This document shows, piece by piece, positions 50,010-63,896 of a stretch of DNA of 64,000 bases (position 1 is the first letter of the stretch; each line of letters begins with the position of its first letter). The stretch covers positions 1,665,775 to 1,729,774 of the forward strand of contig CP180023.1 in NCBI GenBank assembly GCA_047528275.1, read 5' to 3'. The DNA is from G039954875 sp047528275. Its GTDB lineage: Bacteria > Bacteroidota > Bacteroidia > Flavobacteriales > Blattabacteriaceae. Both the position numbers and the translations under genes were made by a program. The notes under the pieces were generated by a model. The model saw only the letters and a list, made by a program, of their open reading frames with translations. It was not told the DNA's origin and ran no database searches.

Positions 50010-52272
50010 TTGATCGGCGGGAAAGCTTACCATCCATAATACTTGTACCCCAACGCCCAGGATAAAACCAGGTATAGTTATACCGATCCGTGAGATTATC
50101 AACCAATAAAGAAATGTTATATCAATCTCTGATATAAAAGATACTAGCACTCAACTTAAAATAATCATCTAGCAAACGTTTCTTACTAAAATTAATCCAT
50201 TCGGAACGATCAATTTCTCATTCATAGCCCAATCGTTAGTAATATGACGGAACTTACCTGGTAAATAAGCTTCTATCTTAGTGGGCTTATTATCCTTGCT
50301 AATCTTAGCATCGGTATAAGCATAATTAAAGATTACATCAAGATCAGGGAGGATTTCTTTTTTCACATGTAGATCAATCCAGGATTTTTGGGGCCAGCGC
50401 TAGTCAAAAGATTAGATTTCAAAATCTTAAAATTCAATAGGGCTATCATCCATTTACCATCGACCCACTCTCTTTTGATTCCTATTTCATAATTTATTCC
50501 TCTAGTAGGATTAGTAGATCCGCCTTCTAAAATAGGCTTGGTCTTATGGAAAAAAGATTCGTAAAATAAGATATAAGTAGTAGTCTTCTTGATCAAAGTA
50601 CCGCTCAGGCATATACGTAGAACAAAGACATTATTCTCTAATTGGTCTCATTTATCGTTCCATCTACTACTATAAGTACATTTCCCTTCAAGACTTAATC
50701 GAATTCTATCCCCCCACCAAAAAAAAATCATCATAAAGGTAGCGCAAACTATATGAATTGATTCCCTTATATTTTTGACCCCTTTCGCGTAAGCTTCTGC
50801 TACGATTCAACTTCGGTAATTCTGAAGGATCAATTTTTCCATAGAAAGGGTCATAGATGTTGAATGGAAAATCTACTCCTTCTTTGTTCTCTACATAAAA
50901 CCAATCAGAAAAATATCTTTTATTACCGAAATCCAATCCAGTCAATAGATTGTGAGAAATTGGAGCTGTTTCAAATTTTCCATTGAGAAAGATTTAACCC
51001 AATTTAATCATGTTATCTACATCCATTCGTTAATTTTTTTTCATCAAGACCTAATCATTCAAGGAATTCTATACTGGATACAAATTATATCATCTCATTT
51101 GATAATAGAGATAATCCAATTTGGCTATGAGTATGCAATTGGTGTTAAACTGATGCTTTAAAGTAGAAAATACACTATAATAATTTAGCCTAATTTGTTT
51201 TGCAATCGGATCATTATAAGTTATGATGCGGGTGGCATATTTAAATCCTTTTTTTTTCGAATAGACATAAGCATCAAATCTTCACTGGATAAGGATATGT
51301 TGATAAGTGGACTCAAGCGTCAAAGAGGTTTTATCCAAAAAAAAGTATTTGAACGAAAGCGCCAATGCATAATCATTTAAAGAAGTGTATTGAACATATG
51401 AATCTTGAAGTTTCTCCATAGCATTTAATTGGGAAAGGAATTTTCCGTCACGAGTAAGTTTTCTATTTATATCCATTTCCAAACGGCATATCCCAAACCT
51501 ACTTATAGTTAGTAGGACACCTACTTTATCTACAGTCATAGGCCCATTAGTCACCACATTATAAAACTCTCCGCGGGATCACTATTTCCCACCATAAAAC
51601 TAGCTGGTCCTTTGACGAATTCAATGCAATCCATATAAGACATATCCTTTTGAAACGGTCTAAAATAATTATTGATGCCCATAGCATTTCTAAATGAAGA
51701 GGTCTTAAAGCCCATAATAAAAATGTTATTATAAGTCTTATAGTGTAGGGGAAGACGTACACACTCACATAAGCTATGACTCCATCCAAAAGACTAAATA
51801 TCTGCCGGTCATCAAATAAGTCTCTACTAATGATCTGAATATTTTAATGGATTTCGAGCAGAGGCCTTTGTAGATGCAAGATGAAAGAGGGATTATCAAG
51901 ACTATATCTGTGTTTTATACCCGATACAGTCATCTCATCATCTCTTGTAAAGATCGCGCTACATGGATAGACTTCAATTACTGTACCTCACCAGCTGCAA
52001 TACCCACGGAGACCTCCAGAAGCCTTCATATACAAATAACTTATAACCAGTGTATAATCCCATGGTTCATTTTCAACTCAAAAGCACCATCCCCATCAGT
52101 ACGTACATTATAATTGGTACCCTTCAGACGCAATACAACACCAAAAAATAGTTTATCTTCCAATATAAACACCTGCCTTTGAGTATCCCATCATATCTTG
52201 ACCTCTTACCAAAAACAGAACTAACAACAATAAATAAGCTACAAACAATACCTTAAGTATAAAATTTTTCAT
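50010..52272 (-). pseudogene. TonB-dependent siderophore receptor pseudogene
   Basis: The locus starts at 52272 with a signal-like 'MKNFILKVLFVAYLLLLVLFLV'. Readable pieces of the barrel include 'DFGNKRYFSDWFYVENKEG' (about 50940), 'YKGINSYSLRYLYDDFF' (about 50770), 'EIGIKREWVDGKWMIALLNFK' (about 50500), and 'PDLDVIFNYAYTDAKISKDN' with 'EAYLPGKFRHITNDW' (about 50350). The C-terminal 'VDNLTDRYNYTWFYPGRWG' lies at about 50080. These are standard for ferrisiderophore TonB receptors. The plug domain (51560-52100) is strongly decayed. The receptor heads the fossil siderophore locus and is divergent from the riboswitch-nrdBA unit. Confidence 0.8.
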
Positions 52273-52504
52273 GAAGATATTAGTCATCATATTCTCTATT
52301 ATTATTTATTTAAATAATAATAGTTAGTTATAATTAACCTTATGAAAATAATGAAAAACATCCATCAAACCAGCGCAATACCACCAATACTTCACATCAG
52401 AAATACTAATAAAACTAGAAGAACAGATTTAATAACTTAGTGAACAAATCCAGACCATCTCCATTCATTTCTTTCATCCCCATGTACTAAATTTGACCTT
52501 TCAA

Positions 52505-52690
52505 CCTATCAGGTACCTTGACACATAAAAACCAAATCCTCAAGGAAAAGGGAATCAGGTGAAAGACCTGAACAGTACCCGCTACTGTATGTTCCATCAA
52601 AGCCTTTGAAGAATACTACCAAATGCTCTTTATAGAGTTGGGAAGGAAAGTAGAGGCCAGGACAAGTCAGATAACCTGCCTGACAGATGA
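52505..52690 (+). promoter_or_regulatory. Cobalamin (B12) riboswitch ahead of nrdB-nrdA
   Basis: Conserved cobalamin riboswitch core parts are present in order. They are 'AAAGGGAATCAGGTGAAAGACCTG' split across 52557-52570, 'CCCGCTACTGTA' at about 52578-52589, 'GGGAAGG' at about 52640, and the B12 box 'AAGTCAGATAACCTGCC' at 52664-52680. It is well conserved, unlike the TPP riboswitch at 11.5 kb. The nrdB ATG lies about 150 bases downstream. A hairpin GCCTTGG/CCAAGGC at 52779-52800 has no T run, so a transcription terminator is not evident and control may be at translation or by a form I cannot fold by eye. Confidence 0.88.
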
Positions 52691-52838
52691 TATATCTACT
52701 CAAACTTTCGGGAATAAAAGTTTGATAGATAAATTCAGAATTTTCAGCATATGCCATGCTTATCAAAAACTCAACATAGCCTTGGGGTATTTACCAAGGC
52801 CATCATCTATTCGACAACGACTAAAAAAATGAACCACT

Positions 52839-53810
52839 ATGAGCATCACAAAAGAACGTCTGGCTTTCAAACCTTTTCAATATTTATGGGCTCATGAATA
52901 CTGGTTTAGACAACAAAACGCCCATTGGTTGCATACAGAAATCAACATGCAATCCGACATAAAAGATTGGGAAGAAAACCTTTCACCACAAGAAAAAACC
53001 GTCATCGGTGATATTTTAAAAGGCTTTGCACAGACCGAGACTGAAGTAGGGAACTACTGGTCAGAAATGGTTCCCCGATGGTTTCCTGTACCCGAGATCA
53101 AAATGATGGGCCAAACCTTTGGTGCCTTCGAGACCATACACGCTGTAGCCTATGCCTACCTCAATGATACCTTAGGATTAGATGATTTCAAAGCCTTCCT
53201 CGAAGACGAGGCCACGATGAACAAACTCAATCTACTGATGGAAGTACGCTATGATCAGAATAAAAACTACCCTCTGGAAGACATTGCCCGGAGTCTGGCC
53301 CTCTTCTCAGCTGCAGCCGAAGGCATTCAACTGTTTTCTTCCTTTGCCGTATTGCTCTCTTTCAGAACATCCAATCGCCTAAAAGGAATTGGCCAGCAGA
53401 TGATCTTTTCCATACGAGATGAATCCTTACATTCAGAAGCCGGATGTAAACTTTTCCGAGTACTCTGCGAAGAAAACCCTAAATTACTACCAAATATCGA
53501 ATCATCAATCTATGAAGGCATCGAATTGGCTCTAAAAAACGAATTCACATTCATTGATTATGTTTTTCGAATGGGTGATCTGCCAACAATCAACAAAGAG
53601 CAACTAAAAAACTTCATGAAAGACCGAGCTAATAGAAAACTCATCGAGCTAAGCATGAATGAAAAGCATCAGGCCGATCAGACATTATTAAAACAGATGG
53701 ATTGGTTTTACATCATCGTATCAGGCGAACAGCAAACCGACTTTTTTAACAACCGCGAGACCGGCTATAGCAAACCCAATGATGACTGGAACAACAATAA
53801 TCTCTTTTAA
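52839..53810 (+). CDS. nrdB: Ribonucleotide reductase beta subunit, class Ia
   Basis: NrdB generates the tyrosyl radical used by NrdA to make deoxyribonucleotides under aerobic or microaerobic conditions. The 323-residue frame is intact. Metal ligands are visible: Glu in 'GFAQTETEVGNYW', Glu98 and His101 in 'GAFETIHAVAYAYL', Glu in 'AAEGIQLFSS' and Glu-His in 'SIRDESLHSEAG'. Tyr105, four residues after His101, is at the position of the radical Tyr122 of E. coli. It is the first gene behind a cobalamin riboswitch, consistent with repression of this B12-independent reductase when B12 is present. nrdA follows after eight bases. Confidence 0.96.
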   Translation: MSITKERLAFKPFQYLWAHEYWFRQQNAHWLHTEINMQSDIKDWEENLSPQEKTVIGDILKGFAQTETEVGNYWSEMVPRWFPVPEIKMMGQTFGAFETIHAVAYAYLNDTLGLDDFKAFLEDEATMNKLNLLMEVRYDQNKNYPLEDIARSLALFSAAAEGIQLFSSFAVLLSFRTSNRLKGIGQQMIFSIRDESLHSEAGCKLFRVLCEENPKLLPNIESSIYEGIELALKNEFTFIDYVFRMGDLPTINKEQLKNFMKDRANRKLIELSMNEKHQADQTLLKQMDWFYIIVSGEQQTDFFNNRETGYSKPNDDWNNNNLF

Positions 53811-53818
53811 TCTAAAAA

Positions 53819-55540
53819 ATGAAGACACATCCCATCGCAGAAAAACTCGGCTGGACAGCTGAAAAAGAATTTCCCTTCTGGGGAAACAATGAACTATACC
53901 TCACCACGATCAAAGGAGGTTATTTACTCGACAACGAACCCCCCTTTGAGGCTTACAAAAGATTGGCCCAAACTGCTTCAAAAACCCTCAAAGAACCAGC
54001 ATTAGAAGAAAAATTCTTTAATATCCTCTGGAAAGGTTGGTTAATCCCTTCCACACCTGTGATGGTAAACCTTGGTACAGAGAGAGGCCTACCGATCAGT
54101 TGCTTTTCAAGCCGAATAGGAGATAGCATGTATGAGATTTACCGCAAAAATCTCGAGATGGCCATGCTGAGTAAAAACGGAGGAGGTACCGCCTACGACT
54201 TTAGCCTGATCAGACCCATCGGTAGCCCGATAAAAGATGGTAACCTAGGTACTTCCGACGGGATCATTCCATTCATCAAATCCTACGATAGCACCATCAT
54301 CGCCAGCAAACAGGGTCGCACACGCCGCGGAGCCGTAGCAATTTATCTCGATATTGATCACAAGGAATACTCACAATTTCTCGAGATTCGAGAACCCAAA
54401 GGCGACATCAATCGTCAGTGTCACAACATCCATCAAGGAGCCGTCATCTCCAATGCATTCATGGAAAAGGTTATTTCAGAAAACGGAGACGAAAGGCAAC
54501 TTTGGCTCGAGACACTCAAAAAACGAGTGAAAACTGGTGAGCCTTATCTCTTCTTCATCGACAACTCCAATAAAAATCTCCCGGAAAACTGGAAAAAAAA
54601 TGGCCTAAAAATTTGGCACAGCAACCTCTGCTCAGAAATCATGCTCCCAACAGACGAAACTCATACGCTCGTCTGTTGCCTCTCTTCACTTAACCTTTAC
54701 CAATACAAGGCATGGAAAGATACCGACACGGTCTTTCTCTCCATTTTATTTCTCGACGCAGTCATTCAAGAATTCATCGATAAAGGGAGAAATATTTGCG
54801 GGATAGAGGACGCTGTTCGATTTGCTGAAAAAAGCCGGGCGCTCGGTCTTGGAGCACTCGGATGGCACTCTCTACTCCAATCCAGAAGAATCCCATTTAT
54901 CTCAATCGAAGCCAATGCACTCAACAAGCAAGTTTTCCAAAGGATCCAAACCGAAACCGAAAGAGCCACACGCTACCTAGCTAAAATCTATGGTGAAGTC
55001 AAATGGACTCAAGGTACTGGAAGAAGAAACCTGACACTCACAGCGATCGCCCCAAATCGAAGCTCAGCTAAACTCGCTGGAGGACTTTCTCAAGGGGTAG
55101 AACCTATTGCAGCCAACATTTATGTCGATGACGACGCCAAAGGGATGCACATCCGAAAAAATCCACAATTAGAAGTCCTCCTCTCCCAAAAAAGGATGAA
55201 CATCCCAGAAGTTTGGGACCAAATCTCCGAGGAAAGAGGCTCATGCCTCTCACTAAAATTCTTGACTAACGAGGAAAAAGAACGATTCAAATGTTTCAAA
55301 GAGACCAATCAACTCGAATTGGTCAGACAAGCTGGACTACGACAACGCTATATCGATCAAGGCCAAAGTATCAACCTGGCTTTTCCTCAGGATGCTCCAG
55401 CAAAATTCATCAACCAAGTTCATATTGAAGCTTGGAAGATGGGGCTGAAAAGCCTGTATTACTACAGAAGTGAAAGTATCCTGCGTGCTGAGAGCAAAAT
55501 GCGTGATTTATATGCAGAATGTCTACTATGCGAAAGCTGA
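53819..55540 (+). CDS. nrdA: Ribonucleotide reductase alpha subunit, class Ia
   Basis: NrdA reduces ribonucleoside diphosphates. The 573-residue frame is intact but shorter than the 750-850 of typical NrdA. It begins almost directly at the barrel and has no N-terminal ATP-cone, so overall activity control by dATP through that domain is absent. The redox Cys95 sits in 'GLPISCFSSRIGD', the active-site 'SNLCSEIML' carries Asn, Cys and Glu, and its partner is in 'LVCCLSSLN'. The C-terminal Cys pair in 'YAECLLCES' (568 and 571) serves re-reduction. 'GGTAYDFSLIRPIG' and 'GGLSQGVEPIAANIYVDD' are standard. It forms an operon with nrdB. Confidence 0.95.
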   Translation: MKTHPIAEKLGWTAEKEFPFWGNNELYLTTIKGGYLLDNEPPFEAYKRLAQTASKTLKEPALEEKFFNILWKGWLIPSTPVMVNLGTERGLPISCFSSRIGDSMYEIYRKNLEMAMLSKNGGGTAYDFSLIRPIGSPIKDGNLGTSDGIIPFIKSYDSTIIASKQGRTRRGAVAIYLDIDHKEYSQFLEIREPKGDINRQCHNIHQGAVISNAFMEKVISENGDERQLWLETLKKRVKTGEPYLFFIDNSNKNLPENWKKNGLKIWHSNLCSEIMLPTDETHTLVCCLSSLNLYQYKAWKDTDTVFLSILFLDAVIQEFIDKGRNICGIEDAVRFAEKSRALGLGALGWHSLLQSRRIPFISIEANALNKQVFQRIQTETERATRYLAKIYGEVKWTQGTGRRNLTLTAIAPNRSSAKLAGGLSQGVEPIAANIYVDDDAKGMHIRKNPQLEVLLSQKRMNIPEVWDQISEERGSCLSLKFLTNEEKERFKCFKETNQLELVRQAGLRQRYIDQGQSINLAFPQDAPAKFINQVHIEAWKMGLKSLYYYRSESILRAESKMRDLYAECLLCES

Positions 55541-55759
55541 AAAGACAACCGATTGATATTTAAAAAAGAGAAACCTATCATTAGGAAAAAATTAAAAATT
55601 TAATCAAAAACTAGATTATATATTAATAATTTTACTATTTTATCAGATATTTGAATAAAAATATCGTCATGATTAGATCCAAATAGAAAAAGACTACTGT
55701 TTTCATTCCAAAACGGAATAAAAGGTTTTCTTTAAATTCTGTATTTTCCTTGTTACCAG

Positions 55760-57054
55760 TTACATACTATTTTGCATGCAATAGATAGTATGATCTGCAT
55801 CATGGTTAAAGAAGTTAAACACAATATGTCCCGCTGTGCTATTTTGAAGAGCGCTTAGCAGTAAGCCACTGTCAAATAAATTTCCTATCCCTTGTTCAAT
55901 ATTGATAACCAGCACATTTATTTCCAGTTTCAATTCTGTAATAAATCCACTTATCATCCCCCCCCAAAAAAAAAGGAGAAATAAAAGAAAGGAAATGACC
56001 ATTAATAAATATTCGTCCTAAAATAAATGATATAGCACCAAACGTCTTTACTTCATTAAGAACTTGAGATAGTACAATAAATCAACTTATACTTAATATA
56101 GATGTATTAGCTCGTAGGAATACTTGAAGATAGTTTATCTTGACAGTCGTTACTATAAACATGGAAATAAATAAAAAATATCAGTATTTTTTTTTTAAAA
56201 AAAAATACTACTACTATAAAAGAAGTATAAATCGGTTATAATAAAAAGAGCACCAAGTAAGTAAAAACTGTGCGAAGACGCCAATATTAATATAAAAAAT
56301 AAGGGGCAGAAATCTATAATGAAAAACCAGCGAAAGCTTTTCCATTTTTTCTTTAAAAGGGATATGCCCAATAAGGTATTGAGTATACCCAATAAGAAAC
56401 CTGCAATTTTTACTAGGCCTATAGCATTAAAAATAATCAAGAAAATAGATAAATAAATACCTAAAGTTAAGGCGATAAGGTCATTCTTCTTTATACAAGC
56501 AAGATCCCCAATGACGTATAAAGAAACTAGTCCGATAATTAGAAACATAAAAAAGTTAGTCATAAGCTGTTAACGATCCCAATGAGGCAAGGTCTATAGA
56601 TGTTAGCGATGCCTCAAGAATGGTTGCCAATTCAATTCTCTCCATGGCATGATATTCATACCAAGCATAAACAACCTATAGGATATATCTTTTCTGTAAT
56701 TACTAAAGAATTAGTATTCCAAGAAAGAGATACCTCATAAAATCAGTTGAAGATTTAAATACAGGAATAATTCCTAAAAAAAATGATGCTAATTAAATGA
56801 TTTATACAGATGACTAACTGATCTATAATCCTTTGTTCCTTTTGAAGGGAATTAAAAATTAGTCCAGGCACTATTATCATAGCAACGGTCAAGGTCAAAA
56901 TAGAGCTAGTACCAATAATACTACTCACTATACTATCATCGATATAAAAATGAGGATGGACACAAGCAATGATTAGAGCTATAACTATAGCCATGAAACC
57001 GCTATATAAAGATTTAATCTTAAACACAATGATACAAGCAATGCAGATGATCAA
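55760..57054 (-). pseudogene. Lactate-permease-like (LctP) pseudogene
   Basis: Hydrophobic minus-strand pieces in changing frames fit an L-lactate permease. At the start they read 'IKSLYSGFMAIVIALIIACVHPHFYI' and 'GTSSILTLTVAMIIVPGLIFNSLQK' (57054-56790). In the middle, 'MTNFFMFLIIGLVSLYVIGDLACI' and 'KKWKSFRWFFIIDFCPLFFILIL' are readable (56563-56280). Near the end, 'GFITELKLEINVLVINIEQGIGN' and 'LLLSALQNSTAGHIVF' are readable (56000-55820), where the family has a conserved SN.LFG..Q and LLAAQNxGG. Stops separate the pieces. The assignment is by overall pattern and is moderate. Confidence 0.45.
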
Positions 57055-58890
57055 GTATAAAATATCATAATATAAATAAAATAAAAATATTATTCAATAT
57101 AAAAATTGATAAATTTTAAACACTCAAGCATATAATCATATTATGCACATCCTGCTGCTATAATGAAATAATCCTCATAGATCATTTTTTTTATTTCTAG
57201 ATCTGTGAGACGAGGCACTTAATAGCTCAAGCTATCTAATATTTATTTTTTTTTGTAATAAGAATCTATTTTTAAATAAGTAGTAAAATAAATAAGGGTA
57301 TAATAAGAATATTATCCTATTTCATTCATTAAATCTATAATGAATTCAAAATAAGGAAGCACTCATACCCCATTGTTTAAATAATAAAATATTATTAATT
57401 TATTATAAATTACAATTAAAATAATACTATAAAATCATAATTTCCTATTTTCTGAAGTTAAAAAAACAGATCATAAGTTTAAGTGATTTATTAATATTAT
57501 TAATAAATACATAATAAATTATTATATATTCCAGTTTCCAGATTCATTCCATGAATTAACTACAATAGATTGTTTCATATTCTCATGTAAACTGGGAATC
57601 ATAAATGCCACTTCATCATCAACAACTTCTTTCCACATAGATCAATCTTTAAGAAGACTATAAATCCATTAAAATTAGTTTTTTTCTATATATTTATAAA
57701 AAAATATTGGTGTTTTTATTATTATCTATAAAAATGATTAAGATGATCAATAGCATCATTTTTTTTTATATTTAGATTATCTGATATAGAAAGATAATAA
57801 TTGATAAAAGATTATGCTATTATTATTTTAGTTTCATATAGAAGTATTTAAAATTCAGGTTTATAATTTTTTTTTAAAAAAAAGCCATCCTTATGCCTGT
57901 ATGTGTAGAGATAAATGAAAATACGATGGTTATTTATAATATATATATAATTATTTTAATTATACTTTATTAATTTATAAAAAACTTTAAATCAGTATTT
58001 AATTCTTGAAATTCTGAAACAGATGGTAATAGTAAATCCTGTAATTTAGGATTGATTTCTTGAATTCCTTTTTTCATGATTATTGTAATTAATTTCATTC
58101 AGGAAATTTGGATTCCATTGATCTATCTCAAAAATAAGAAAATCTACTTTCATTATAACGTATTCCAAAATTTATTACTATAATCTTTTCAATTATTTAG
58201 AATATATCTCTATTCAAACCAAGATCTTATTACTTTATCTTCTGAAGATAAATAATCTTATCACTTCATCTTCTTTAAGCTTGTTATAAAATAGGTAATA
58301 TTTTGAATGAATTAAAATTTTTATTGTATGAGAACAAAAATGGAATTTTTCATTTATCATCGATAATGTATAATAAAAAACGATTTCTTTATACATATCC
58401 GATAAAATTAATTTTTCTATCTTAAAAAAGTCCTAATACTGTACCGCAAGCAAAAATGATTTTGTCACAACCTAAGATAAAAACAATTTTTAAAGTTTAT
58501 AGTAAATAAAATAATAGAGTATAAAAAACAATGAATTTACACATTTTTTACCTATATGTTTTTTTTTAGAGTATATTATGTGTTTATACATTCAGCTTGT
58601 TGATTCCTTAAAATGATAAATTTTTTCGAACAGTATTTTTTTCTTATCATGAGGAGCTCAAAAGTATACTTCCATCCTGAAATCTTAGATGATACTCTTC
58701 TATCCAAGAACTCAGGTAGTATTTAAAAACAGCTCGGATGAACTCTTTAGCCTGTCTTAAAATCGGACAGAGAATTACTTGAAAAAAAAGAAACGTTTTT
58801 ATGCGCTTTGTATGGTGACTTTATTTTTTCAGGAAAATGAAGTTGATCATCAATATTTAAAAAAAACTTAAGGGTAAGGAGATCATTTAT
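57055..58890. other. Very AT-rich tract with two short open frames, no named gene
   Basis: Most of this stretch is too AT-rich to hold a gene. Two short minus-strand open stretches have a normal amino acid mix: 'WKEVVDDEVAFMIPSLHENM' and onward (about 57640-57523), and 'MKKGIQEINPKLQDLLLPSV' and onward (58078-57974). They are probably gene scraps; I cannot name them. Plus-strand scraps occur at 58650-58860. No DnaA-box cluster or tandem repeat was noticed. Confidence 0.35.
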
Positions 58891-58927
58891 AAAAAAAACC
58901 GCTCAAAAATAAGTTTGAAACGGTTTT
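58891..58927 (-). terminator. rRNA operon terminator
   Basis: On the minus strand a hairpin with an AAAACCG/CGGTTTT base and an inner TTTGA/TCAAA stem, with small internal bulges, is followed by a run of eight T. It lies directly after the 5S gene. Confidence 0.75.
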
Positions 58928-58933
58928 TGAAAA

Positions 58934-59041
<108 letters not shown>

Positions 59042-59064
59042 GCACTTAAAAATTCAACATACTC

Positions 59065-59081
59065 AAGGTAAATAAAATCTA
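59065..59081 (-). other. 23S processing stem, 3' arm (pairs with 61997-62013)
   Basis: The 17-base sequence AAGGTAAATAAAATCTA (plus strand) is the exact reverse complement of 61997-62013 on the other side of the 23S gene. In the precursor RNA the two would form a 17-bp helix closing the 23S loop, the usual substrate for RNase III. Confidence 0.8.
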
Positions 59082-59085
59082 AAGA

Positions 59086-61975
<2,890 letters not shown>

Positions 61976-61996
61976 GAAAACTCATACTTTACAGAC

Positions 61997-62013
61997 TAGA
62001 TTTTATTTACCTT
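61997..62013 (-). other. 23S processing stem, 5' arm (pairs with 59065-59081)
   Basis: TAGATTTTATTTACCTT on the plus strand is the perfect reverse complement of the 3' arm. It lies between tRNA-Ala and 23S. Confidence 0.8.
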
Positions 62014-62044
62014 AATTCGTATGTCAAAGAACTCTTCAATTGCG

Positions 62045-62118
62045 TGGAGAATATCGGGTTCGAACCGATGACCTCCTGCTTGCAAGGCAGGCGCTCTAAC
62101 CAGCTGAGCTAATTCCCC
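62045..62118 (-). tRNA. tRNA-Ala (UGC)
   Basis: The complete 74-nt cloverleaf has acceptor GGGGAAT/ATTCTCC, discriminator A and anticodon loop CTTGCAA giving TGC. It sits in the 16S-23S spacer, as in many bacteria, and has no encoded CCA. Confidence 0.97.
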
Positions 62119-62131
62119 TTCTCTTTTTGGG

Positions 62132-62205
62132 TAGTCTCGCGCGGACTTGAACCACGGACCTCTACATTATCAGTGTAGCGCTCTAACCAGCTGAGCTACG
62201 AGACT
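62132..62205 (-). tRNA. tRNA-Ile (GAU)
   Basis: The complete 74-nt cloverleaf has acceptor AGTCTCG/CGAGACT, discriminator A, and anticodon stem CTACA/TGTAG around loop CTGATAA giving GAT. It is the first tRNA of the 16S-23S spacer, 13 bases from tRNA-Ala. Confidence 0.97.
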
Positions 62206-62263
62206 TCTCTTAAAAAGAAGTTGGGTTTTTTTTGTTTCCCTATGAAAATATTTTAAAGAAAAA

Positions 62264-62284
62264 TAAAGGCTTAGAGGTTCCTTT
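62264..62284 (-). other. 16S processing stem, 3' arm (pairs with 63876-63896)
   Basis: This 21-base stretch pairs over its full length, with two G-U wobbles, with 63876-63896 beyond the 5' end of 16S. It would form the precursor helix cut by RNase III. Confidence 0.75.
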
Positions 62285-62303
62285 AAAGAGAGTATACTTC
62301 TCT

Positions 62304-63836
<1,533 letters not shown>

Positions 63837-63875
63837 TTTTTCTTAAAATACTATTCGAAGACCTTAACCCACCTC

Positions 63876-63896
63876 AAAGGAACCTCTAGGCTTTTA
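63876..63896 (-). other. 16S processing stem, 5' arm (pairs with 62264-62284)
   Basis: This partner arm of the 16S precursor helix lies about 40 bases before the 5' end of mature 16S. Confidence 0.75.

Noticed and set aside
430..52272. Sequencing or assembly error as the cause of the broken genes
   Set aside because: Lesions include substitutions to stop codons, missing segments and long decayed gaps, and they are concentrated in certain genes while neighbours of similar or greater length are fully open. A few single-base homopolymer shifts could still be errors.
52779..52800. Hairpin between the B12 riboswitch and nrdB as a terminator
   Set aside because: The stem GCCTTGG/CCAAGGC is good but is not followed by a T run, so I do not call a terminator.
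57055..58890. Replication origin in the very AT-rich tract
   Set aside because: I saw no cluster of DnaA-box-like sequences, no tandem repeats and no dnaA or dnaN nearby.
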